Of a stretch of DNA of 62,515 bases, positions 55,501 through 62,515 are shown piece after piece. The stretch is from Acaryochloris sp. CCMEE 5410 (GTDB lineage: Bacteria; Cyanobacteriota; Cyanobacteriia; Thermosynechococcales; Thermosynechococcaceae): NCBI RefSeq assembly GCF_000238775.2, contig NZ_AFEJ02000007.1, positions 1-62,515 of the forward strand, given 5' to 3'. Under the pieces are notes generated by a model. That model saw nothing but the letters and a program-made list of their open reading frames with translations. It made no database searches and was not told where the DNA came from. Positions within the stretch are counted from its first letter, which is position 1; each line of letters opens with the position of its first letter. Position numbers and translations under genes: made by a program.

Positions 55501-57492
55501 ATGGACGAGGTGCAGGACTTGGTTGCGTCAATCACGGTGCCTCAATTCCCTGACATGGGTGACCTAGCTCAGGATGTCCATGACCTCAACGAAGAACAAG
55601 CTTTGACTGAGAGTGGCTTGGTTGAGCAGTTGGTTGAGTTGACCACTCAGATTAACGAGCTGGCTAAACCCCAGCAAGTTCAGTTTGAGGGCATAGAGCA
55701 GCTTGCCGAAATCGTAAACGAACTCCAGCAAGGACAATCCCTCGCTCAGGTGCAGCCCCAGCTCCAGGCCATCACCCAACAGATTGAAGCCTTTAACGCC
55801 AAGCAACCCACTTATTCTTTTGCCAAGATTAAGGAGCTGGCCGATACCGTCAGTGAATGGAGGGCACATGAATCCATTACTCAGCACATTGGCGCACTCA
55901 ATGATCTGACCGTTCGCGCTCAGCGAAGCCTGAAGACCTTCCCAGCTATGCTGCAATTGGCTAAATCCGTGAAGGCAATGCGCTCAGTTGATGCACTGGT
56001 GAATGGGCCAGTTGCAGAACAGCTTAAGGAAGTCGCCCAGCAGTTGACGGACAGGGGGATGAGCGTCACACCTAAGCCCAAGACCATTGACGATCAGGTG
56101 TTCTGGAAACCAGACTACTCTGGAGTAGAGCGGCCTGACTATATTGACGAGAAACATTGGGATGAATGGGTGGCTAGCTGTGCTCATCCTGACGTGATTA
56201 AAGCAAGATTGCATTCTATTGCTGATGATCAGGTGATTGATCGGTTGCTGGGAGCCAAGATTGAGGACATCGCCACTCGTAGACGGGATGGGTCTTTCAA
56301 GACGGTGCGGAGTCAGTATCATATTGAGCCGATCCGAGCCTTGATTAATGATCGGAAGGAACCAGAGGTGTTGAGCTACCGAGAGATGGCTGAAGGCGGT
56401 GGCTGGTGGGTTGATGCTGGGGTTGATCCGCTATCCTTTGAGGGGCTTGGACCTAATGAGGAACCAACACTTAGTCTCTATGGCACCTTCAAGCCTGATA
56501 CTCCCCGTATCGACATGAAGAAAACTCGCAGAGCTAGAGCGAAAGACCCCAATGCCCCACTCAAATATCGCAAGTATGAAAACCCAATGGGGCCAAAACG
56601 CGAACTGTTTGAGCGAGATATGGCTTTCCAACCCGTCCCAGATCCCATCGCTAAGCGGATCTTTGCCAAGTATGGAGTCGCCCAAACTGATGAAGAGAAA
56701 GCCAAAGGATTCTGGTACACGGTCTACAAGCATCCTGAAATCCCCATCTATCGAACTGAAGGAGATAAAAAAGACGCGGCATTAGTCTCTCAAGGAAGAG
56801 TCGTCATTGGTGGTCAGGGGGTCAACATCGGCTATCGGGCCAAGAACCAGCACGATGAAAAGCTCGAAAGACGAGTACTGCACCCGCAACTAGACGTGTT
56901 TGCGGTTCCAGGCAGAGAGTTCAGGTATGCCCATGACTGGGATTCTGAGCAGTCCACGGTCTGGAACGTGCGCCGTGAAATGGTCAGAGAAGCTGAACTC
57001 ATTGAAGAAAGAGACTGCAAGACATGGAGAATTCCTTGGGATTCTGAACAAGGGAAAGGCGTCGATGACCTGATCGCTAATCATGGCCCCATCGCTTTTG
57101 AGCGGGCTGACAAGAATGCCTATCCGATGGAGCGGGAAATCACGATGCACTATCGGGGGCAGTACACCCAGATTAAGAAGCGATTGAATCGGCACTTTGG
57201 ATGCGCGGTGCACGATATTCCCATTTACCTAGAAGCGATGAAGGATGGGGATGCGATGGATGGCATTCGGGTCTTATGGGAGTCTTCCACTGCCCGGTCC
57301 TTCCAGCATTACCATGACAAGCAGCACTATATCGAGGGCATCATCAAGCTCTCGGATGCCTATCGTAGACTCGTCAGAAAAGACGGTGACCCCAAGGCCA
57401 TGCAAATCCTCGTCAACAGACTAAAAAGGGCCCGACCCATTATCAAGGTCGAGGCCAGAAGTCGGAATATAAAACGAGGTCGTGGACGTTAG
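52589..57492 (+). pseudogene. MobF/TraI-like relaxase-helicase lacking its relaxase end, with DUF3854-like C-terminus
   Basis: The frame starts in the IS at TTG 52576 and has no native start. The first 60 codons (EGYNRSDVEVFSKRHRAIVK) match the linker that follows TrwC-type relaxase domains. A RecD/TraI-like helicase follows: Walker A GFPGVGKSRTL around residue 221, Walker B WLIDESGMMS around 286 and a C-terminal FLVDISRQEHELTVYTES motif. Residues 652-811 are a His/Gln/Arg/Ser-rich low-complexity linker. A long coiled coil (812-1180) and a DUF3854/TOPRIM-like end domain (about 1200-1625; PIYRTEGDKKDAALVS, GGQGVNIGYRA) complete it. The nicking domain with its tyrosines is lost, so it cannot start transfer. 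The helicase and end domain could survive. Confidence 0.85.
54530..55009 (+). CDS. Coiled-coil protein nested in the relaxase-helicase gene, other frame
   Basis: 159 residues in the +1 frame relative to the host gene. ATG 54530 has GAGGG at 54520-54524, a good ribosome site. The product is Gln/Asn-rich at the start (MDTNNQQQNVNNQQQIINEL), then a clear heptad coiled coil (ITILTNQVEEVQAQNQHILD, MSESIKELAKAMDNLRMKIE). The host frame over the same bases is disordered and His/Arg/Gln/Pro-rich, the composition expected of an overprinted frame. A nested mob gene is known from RSF1010 (mobB within mobA), so a transfer accessory role is plausible. Chance openness over 160 codons cannot be excluded. 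Confidence 0.65.
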   Translation: MDTNNQQQNVNNQQQIINELRIQLGPLTDAITILTNQVEEVQAQNQHILDENRELKSQVRERINTIPMEVKAVLNQFIQEFKEAMASKKPSDMSESIKELAKAMDNLRMKIEDTSVLQLTMSDKVLEAAEEIMQIKDQLPRHAPPKTVVQQNGHQPPQT

Positions 57493-57710
57493 TCTACGCG
57501 ACGAGAGTTAATCACCGTACCACCACTAGAACTAATCCAATCAGAACCCGGCATGGGAGGTGGCCCTGGAATAATCTCGGTGCGTCTCATTCCTGATCTA
57601 TCTTCAATCTCTACGCGACTGCGTTGTTGAGGCTTGGGATCACCGGGTAGCCGCTGACTCCAGGGATCATTAAATGAATTGCCGATTGGATCGTTATACA
57701 TATCTGACAT
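57489..57710 (-). CDS. Small proline-rich hypothetical protein (73 aa)
   Basis: Polar peptide (MSDMYNDPIGNSFNDPWSQR; IIPGPPPMPGSDWISSSGG) converging with the relaxase gene and overlapping its stop by four bases. It is downstream of the 733-aa gene in the minus-strand transfer operon. No domain recognised. The ribosome site AAGGAG (57718-57723) supports translation. Confidence 0.6.
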   Translation of the reverse strand: MSDMYNDPIGNSFNDPWSQRLPGDPKPQQRSRVEIEDRSGMRRTEIIPGPPPMPGSDWISSSGGTVINSRRVD

Positions 57711-57771
57711 GGGAATTCTCCTTGATTTGAGTTACAACGTGAAACTGATTCGAGAGAATATACCACCACCC

Positions 57772-59973
57772 TTATCGGGACATGGTGACTTCTCGTTTGG
57801 GCTGTTCTTTCTTCTCCACGGGGGGACGGGCAAGGTTCTTTTTAATCTTGGCGATCAGCTTGCTTGAATCTAGTCCTTTCTCTCGCCTCCGATTAATCGT
57901 ATCTTTCTGTTCTTGGGTAAATCCAGCGAACTCATCCTGGACTTCTCCTGTAGGATGCTTGGCTTGGGAAGACGCTACTTGTTGATTCTCAGGCTCAGTG
58001 GACTGTTCTTTATCATTGGGCTTGGGAGCTTCCGCCTCGGTCTTCTGGCCTTTAGTTTCACTCTGCTGCTGCGCATCCTTGGGGATATCAGCCTCAGCCT
58101 TGATATCCTTTCCAGAAAGTCCATATCGATCTGGAATTGCAATACCATTTTGAATCCTAAGAATCGTGCGAGTGCCTACCTTAATCGTCAATGTCCCTTT
58201 GAATTTCTCTGGATTCCTCAGTGCCTCTCGAATCATCCGAGACTGCTCTAAATTAACGGAACTGCGATTATGATCGATTATCCCGTCATCATTTAGTCGA
58301 AATATCTCTTTCTGATTTAAAAACACTCGCATATTGCCAATTTCAATATTGCGACTTAGCTTCTCAACAATATCCTCGTTGATCATGCGGAGTGGGTCAA
58401 GGTCTTCAGATTCCGAGGCTTTCGCTTTCGGTGCTTCCGCTTCAGGTGCTTGAGAGGGTTCAGCCCTTTCTGGTTCTGAGGAGTTGCGGACCACAGCCCT
58501 AGCCTCCTCCTCACTCATGCCTTCCTCTTGACCTTGCATCACGACCAGCTCGTCATAGTATTCCTGCAACTGCGGATCTTCGCTGATGTATTCTTGAATG
58601 TCAGCATAGGTTAGCTCTTCGTCCAGGGCTTTAGACAATAACTCCGCATATTGGTCTTGGCTTGTGGGGGCATTCTGCACCTCTGCCCCCTGCTCAAAGG
58701 CATCATAGTTGGCCTCAGTGGTGACGAGTTTCTGAACGTCTTCAATGTCCATCCCATTAACAGCAGCTTGAGCCACCACTTTCTGATCCAGCTCACTCAA
58801 TAACGTTGGATTCTCACTGAGGCGAGACTGAATATCCTCCCAGGTCAGATCTGGATTCTTCTCAAATTCACCCAGTAATTGAGAATATTGCTGTTGGGCA
58901 TCCGTTGATAGTTCCACTGAGGGATTCACGACAGAAGCATTCACTTCCAATACTGTTTGAGCTTCAGGCTCCTGGGTCAGCTCCTGATTAACCTCTGGGG
59001 TGGGGTTATCTAGTTTGTATTGCGCCTCCACTGACTCTGCCGTCTGAGTGAGATAGACAGGGACAGAGACATCTTGAAAATTCGCCTCGGTCATCTGAGC
59101 TACATTCGGTCCCTGCGATATAATCGCGGTCGCCTCATCAAGTGTTTTGCCTTTAGTGAGAGCCTGATAAATAACCTGTTTGTCGTAGGTTTCCCCTAAT
59201 TCTGGAGCAGCGTCGATTTTTTCGTAAATACTTTCATAGGTGAGATTGGGGTCATTCTGTTGCTCAGATAGGATCTTTACATATTCATCTCGTCGCTCCA
59301 TATCGCGCTCTGTGGAGATGGAGGCTTGGTTCTGTGCTTCAGCCATTGTTGCTTGTCTCCTTTGTACGGTTTCCATTGCACTACGAACGTTCTGCTGCAC
59401 TTGCTCTGGCAGCTTGCTCAAGGTCTCTTCAAACCAATTCTTGGCCCGGTTGATGTAGTGATTCGTCATCCTCCACATATGGACCACGGGACGAGCCACC
59501 ACAGTTGGAATGCCCTGTCTGGCATAGCTAATGGCTAGCTTGCTCGTGTCCACGATGCCTTTACCGATCATCGTCGGGGCGGCAAACCCACTCAAGGGCC
59601 GTGCCCAGGCATCCGTCTTTGCCAGCATGTCTGCGGTTCTCACATTCGCCCAGGCATTGAATGCACTCTGCCTCCCCCATCCAGGCTGTATCTGACCCGC
59701 TATCTCAGCAAAGTTCTTGGCGATCTGATCCGCTGCGACGCCATGTATCCCTGAGTGCATCAGATGAGTGGCCTGACCCACTACCCCCGCAACGGCAGGG
59801 CCAACGAGGGGGGCATGAGTCGCGGCCACCGCAGCAGCAGGAGGCAAGGCGGCAAACTGGATCAGCTTCTTAGCCACTCGCATCGTGGGAGCCGCTTGAA
59901 AAAAGAGTTGTTCTTCCTCCCTGAGTTCTTGATATTTTTTGCTGATGAAATTCTGAAATTCAAGTTTTTCCAC
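57772..59973 (-). CDS. Plasmid transfer-region protein with three tandem repeats (733 aa)
   Basis: N-terminal 160 residues contain Ala/Val-rich, possibly membrane-associated helices (FAALPPAAAVAATHAPLVG, PAVAGVVGQATHLMHSG). Three copies of a 57-residue acidic helical module lie at about 230-287, 362-419 and 441-497, each reading Y-x3-L-x7-DL-T-x2-I-x8-P-x-L-x5-K/E-x-V followed by G-x3-E-A. An Ala/Glu/Pro linker and a basic C-terminal third follow (RRREKGLDSSKLIAKIKKNL). No known family. It is encoded 52 bp after the 118-aa gene, in the coupling-protein operon, so a structural or tethering role in transfer is the best guess. Confidence 0.7.
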   Translation of the reverse strand: MEKLEFQNFISKKYQELREEEQLFFQAAPTMRVAKKLIQFAALPPAAAVAATHAPLVGPAVAGVVGQATHLMHSGIHGVAADQIAKNFAEIAGQIQPGWGRQSAFNAWANVRTADMLAKTDAWARPLSGFAAPTMIGKGIVDTSKLAISYARQGIPTVVARPVVHMWRMTNHYINRAKNWFEETLSKLPEQVQQNVRSAMETVQRRQATMAEAQNQASISTERDMERRDEYVKILSEQQNDPNLTYESIYEKIDAAPELGETYDKQVIYQALTKGKTLDEATAIISQGPNVAQMTEANFQDVSVPVYLTQTAESVEAQYKLDNPTPEVNQELTQEPEAQTVLEVNASVVNPSVELSTDAQQQYSQLLGEFEKNPDLTWEDIQSRLSENPTLLSELDQKVVAQAAVNGMDIEDVQKLVTTEANYDAFEQGAEVQNAPTSQDQYAELLSKALDEELTYADIQEYISEDPQLQEYYDELVVMQGQEEGMSEEEARAVVRNSSEPERAEPSQAPEAEAPKAKASESEDLDPLRMINEDIVEKLSRNIEIGNMRVFLNQKEIFRLNDDGIIDHNRSSVNLEQSRMIREALRNPEKFKGTLTIKVGTRTILRIQNGIAIPDRYGLSGKDIKAEADIPKDAQQQSETKGQKTEAEAPKPNDKEQSTEPENQQVASSQAKHPTGEVQDEFAGFTQEQKDTINRRREKGLDSSKLIAKIKKNLARPPVEKKEQPKREVTMSR

Positions 59974-60025
59974 TGTTCAAGTTCTCCATATAAAGAGTCC
60001 TAATTCGTTGCAAGAGAATGTACCC

Positions 60026-60382
60026 TCACCGTCCAAACCCTCGATTTTGGCCTCGGTTCCGATTCTGGGTGAGCTTATGGCCGTGGGTTTCCACCGCGAC
60101 TTTGAGCTGGGCACTCTTCACATACCGCTCAGCCATCTTGGTTGGGTCTTGCACTTTCTCGGCATAGTCGCTCATCCGTAGCTTGGTCTTAATCACATCT
60201 GTAGGCGTGTTATTCCGTATCTCCTGCTTCGCCAGTTCCATTGCCTGTTCAGCGGTCTCGATCTTGACCGCGACCCGTGGTTTCCTTAAGGCGGCGGCAT
60301 TGATGATGACGCTGTTGGTCGCATTCACGGCCTGCTGGCCGATTTGCAACATTTCTCTAAATTGCTGTTCTTCGCTACTCAT
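60026..60382 (-). CDS. Transfer-region hypothetical protein (118 aa)
   Basis: Basic protein starting MSSEEQQFREMLQIGQQAVN. An amphipathic helical middle (ETAEQAMELAKQEIRNNTPT, KMAERYVKSAQLKVAVETHG) and an Arg/Asn/Gly tail (NRNRGQNRGFGR) suggest nucleic-acid contact. Its start overlaps the coupling-protein stop by four bases (ATGA), which implies translational coupling. Family not recognised. A TraM/MobC-like accessory of the coupling protein is a possibility without direct evidence. Confidence 0.65.
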   Translation of the reverse strand: MSSEEQQFREMLQIGQQAVNATNSVIINAAALRKPRVAVKIETAEQAMELAKQEIRNNTPTDVIKTKLRMSDYAEKVQDPTKMAERYVKSAQLKVAVETHGHKLTQNRNRGQNRGFGR

Positions 60383-62109
60383 GCGGCTTTCTCCTCTTGT
60401 TGCTTCAATTTGTGGGATTCAACTTCTTGGGTAGAGGGCAGCAGGGCATCGGCGGACACCATGCGGTCGGACATGATTTGCTCTGGAGAATCTAACACCC
60501 GCTCTTGGGCCATCAGCACCATGCGCTTGTGGACATGGCTTTTGTACATCCGTTCGCATTCGGTGAACCGCTGCATGTCCGTGCCATTCCGTTTCTTCAA
60601 GTTGAAGCGCATCCGAATGGGCCGATCATCCATGCCGGGGTTGGTGCAGATAAATTCCCCTTTCTTGAGTCGCTTGATATCTGAAGCGGTAATCAGCCGC
60701 TTCTTTTTCTCCTGTTCATTGCGGGAGCGGCTGTTGCCCATCTTCCCGTAGCTGCGAGATTTGGAATGGTAGTGCTTGGTGTATTCCCCCAAGTCTGCAC
60801 TCAGGTCTTCTCGGACTTTGTAGCTCCCACTCTTAAAGATGAATTGGGTGGAGGTGTTGTCAAAGATGGACTCTGAGGTCTCCGACTGATATTTAATCTT
60901 GGGTTGGCTATAGCTCTGCATGGACACAAAGGAATAAAACCCATAGCTACGATCCAAGGACACCACTTCTTCAAAACTCGGCAGCATCAGTCGGGCGAAT
61001 TCATCTAGGAACACGCCAAAGGGCCGATCCCGTTCCGTATCCTCATTCAAGTTGCGCTGAATTAAAAGGTGAATGGCAACAGCGACTAATGGGGCCGTTG
61101 CTTTCTTGGCTTGTCCATCCAACTCAAAGAAGATGATTTGCTTACCCGGTAGGTCCAAAGGAATGGTGGATTGGGTGGGTTCACGCCCATCGATGGACAG
61201 ACAGGGGATGGTCTGCCGATTGACCATTGGTAAGAGATAGTTGATGCCACTCGCTAATATGCCACCAGCGGTATCTTGAGTGCCCGTCACGCTCATCAGG
61301 CCCACGAGCTGCTGCCGCACCCACATGCCTAAATCGCTATCTACCTTGAATGCCCCTTCTTGGTCAGCCATCTGGATCCGCTCTGCGATACCCGGCAGGC
61401 CCATCAAGGCCCAGACCATCGGTAAGTCGGCATAGTCTGCCCGCTTTGCCATCATCAGCAAGGCTTGCAAGAGGTATTCGGCGTGATTGTCGAAAAAGGG
61501 ATGCTTGTTCGACATATTGATAATCACGTTATCGGATAGGGTTGAGGCGATGGACCGGGCAATCAGTGCATCATCCGCATCCCGCATAAATCCCAGGTAG
61601 TCAAAGCCATGACTATAGGACTTGCCCGGAGCAAAGCAGTAGCACTCATAAGGAATTTTTTGCTTGCGGGCATAGGGGATGAATTTCTTCTTCAGGGTGC
61701 CTTTGACATCAAAGACAATCAGGGTGTGCCCTTGAAGAATGGCATCCGCTAAGGCCAGCTCAATCACCGTGGCAGTCTTGCCCTTACCAGCCCCACCGAC
61801 GATGGTGACTAGGGGCTGGAGGTCGGGGAGGATCAGGGGGTCATCGCTACCCAAGCGAAGGGCTATCTCATCCCGTTTTCGGTCCCTGATTTGCTTGAGT
61901 CCCAGCATCTTAGCTCGGTGCTGTTCTCGTCTCGTGGCCCACCGGGCATCATCGGGTTCGCGTCTCGTCTCATCCTCAAACCACCACAGGGCAATTAGGA
62001 TCAGGGCCAATAATCCCGTTAACCAGGGGAGAGGACCACTGAATAGGGGAGACAGGTCAACCCCTTCAGATTGGGGTTGGGGAGGCTGTTCGGTTTTGTG
62101 CTGCATCAC
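60379..62109 (-). CDS. Type IV coupling protein, VirD4/TraD/TraG-like
   Basis: 576 residues. One N-terminal transmembrane helix (PLPWLTGLLALILIALWWF, residues 26-44), Walker A GGAGKGKT at 105-112 and Walker B FGVFLDEFARL near 368. Further family blocks are VIINMSNKHPFFDNHAEYLL, SMQSYSQPKIKYQSETSESI and GEFICTNPGMDDRPIRM. It would be the membrane ATPase that links a relaxosome to the secretion channel. It is shorter than TraD and has one membrane helix instead of two. The relaxase partner in this window is broken. Confidence 0.88.
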   Translation of the reverse strand: MMQHKTEQPPQPQSEGVDLSPLFSGPLPWLTGLLALILIALWWFEDETRREPDDARWATRREQHRAKMLGLKQIRDRKRDEIALRLGSDDPLILPDLQPLVTIVGGAGKGKTATVIELALADAILQGHTLIVFDVKGTLKKKFIPYARKQKIPYECYCFAPGKSYSHGFDYLGFMRDADDALIARSIASTLSDNVIINMSNKHPFFDNHAEYLLQALLMMAKRADYADLPMVWALMGLPGIAERIQMADQEGAFKVDSDLGMWVRQQLVGLMSVTGTQDTAGGILASGINYLLPMVNRQTIPCLSIDGREPTQSTIPLDLPGKQIIFFELDGQAKKATAPLVAVAIHLLIQRNLNEDTERDRPFGVFLDEFARLMLPSFEEVVSLDRSYGFYSFVSMQSYSQPKIKYQSETSESIFDNTSTQFIFKSGSYKVREDLSADLGEYTKHYHSKSRSYGKMGNSRSRNEQEKKKRLITASDIKRLKKGEFICTNPGMDDRPIRMRFNLKKRNGTDMQRFTECERMYKSHVHKRMVLMAQERVLDSPEQIMSDRMVSADALLPSTQEVESHKLKQQEEKAA

Positions 62110-62477
62110 GCATCCCCCTCAGTCGATTGAGGGACACAGGCGATTCTGTTTTCACCCAGGACGAGGCTAGTTTCACTCTGCTCTGTGATGGTGAAGGAGT
62201 CCGTGCGGTCGGGAGCCGTTTGGAAGTGGATTTCCCCAGAGTCCAATTCATAGGTGCCCAGCAGTGCGGGGGATCCTTTGACAGAAATGGCGTAGGAGTT
62301 ATCCTTGCCCAGCTTTAGTTCAATTTGGCTACCGTGAATGATGAGGCGAGAAATCGGGGTGGATTTATCTTTGAGCTTGAAGTTGAGGTTGCAGCTATAC
62401 GTCCCCGCAACGGTGGGCTGGCTAGAGCAACCCAGCAGAAGGAGGGGGACTGCTGCAAGAAGTCTGATATTGGTCAT
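62106..62477 (-). CDS. Small lipoprotein upstream of the coupling protein
   Basis: 123 residues with a lipobox LLLLGC (MTNIRLLAAVPLLLLGCSSQ) for lipid attachment at Cys17. The mature part is a small beta-barrel-like fold (GTYSCNLNFKLKDKSTPISR, GTYELDSGEIHFQTAPDRTD) with two more cysteines. It overlaps the coupling-protein start by four bases. Surface exclusion or a transfer-channel lipoprotein are possible. No family recognised. Confidence 0.72.
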   Translation of the reverse strand: MTNIRLLAAVPLLLLGCSSQPTVAGTYSCNLNFKLKDKSTPISRLIIHGSQIELKLGKDNSYAISVKGSPALLGTYELDSGEIHFQTAPDRTDSFTITEQSETSLVLGENRIACVPQSTEGDA

Positions 62478-62515
62478 GGCGGTCAGAATTATCTACGAGA
62501 TAACGTACCGCCATG

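Overview
The window looks like part of a large cyanobacterial plasmid, with Acaryochloris-like accessory DNA as my best guess. This is inferred, not proven. The reasons are: HIP1 octamers (GCGATCGC, e.g. 17831, 31141, 34701); a cobalt-sensing MerR regulator next to the wreck of its P1B-type ATPase, the CoaR/CoaT arrangement known from Synechocystis; families abundant in cyanobacteria (Uma2, Rpn/DUF4351, DUF1822, DUF928, CHASE2-CHAT, two-partner-secretion adhesin, TPR-CHAT); a ParA-type partition gene at one end and conjugation genes at the other; and a heavy load of nested insertion sequences.

Layout. 1-882: start of a partition-type operon on the minus strand (parA plus an overlapping partial gene). 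883-7605: a Tn3-family transposon with a tyrosine recombinase (TnpI type), an XRE/zinc-ribbon gene and TnpA. Its right 38-bp inverted repeat is split by an 1842-bp IS1182-like element flanked by a 7-bp duplication. 7606-15903: a cobalt-resistance locus in ruins. coaT is cut at its 3' end by the Tn3 element and in its 5' part by an IS21-family element (IS21-B), which was itself split by a second IS21-family element (IS21-A). coaR and the MerR-type operator/promoter are intact. 15960-18877: Rpn/DUF4351 nuclease-like and Uma2 genes and two hypotheticals. 19210-28611: an all-plus-strand set with a SARP/BTAD-ATPase-TPR regulator, DUF4242 proteins, RidA, a 51-aa Cys/aromatic-tailed peptide, an LNG-repeat secreted peptide, an ADYC-domain protein with an in-frame stop, a methyltransferase, an alpha/beta hydrolase, a DHFR-like reductase and a duplicated hydrolase fragment. 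28967-33953: three secreted or outer-membrane proteins. 34427-35048: a Phd/RelE-type toxin-antitoxin operon behind a 24-bp perfect palindrome. 35109-40395: a minus-strand operon of sigma-like factor, DUF1822, CHAT-CHASE2 and DUF928. 40710-50780: two RTX-repeat proteins (one frameshifted), a secreted protein, a TPS adhesin and a TPR-CHAT gene broken by one stop codon. 51530-52588: a stray Tn3 end and an IS6-family element. 52589-62477: conjugation region with a MobF-type helicase lacking its relaxase end, a gene nested within it in another frame, and a minus-strand operon of a coupling protein (VirD4/TraD type), a lipoprotein and plasmid hypotheticals.

How it works together. The insertion history can be read from target duplications. 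Precise removal of each IS restores, in frame, istA of IS21-B, coaT, and the Tn3 right repeat. The outer flanks of the Tn3 element do not match, and a third Tn3 end lies at 51530. The 44 kb between 7606 and 51529 is therefore bounded by Tn3 ends on both sides, and the plasmid has probably been rearranged through them. The most unusual signals are the gene nested in the helicase/relaxase gene (54530-55009), the SARP-controlled peptide/methyltransferase set, and the CHAT-protease/adhesin region with its own sigma-like factor.
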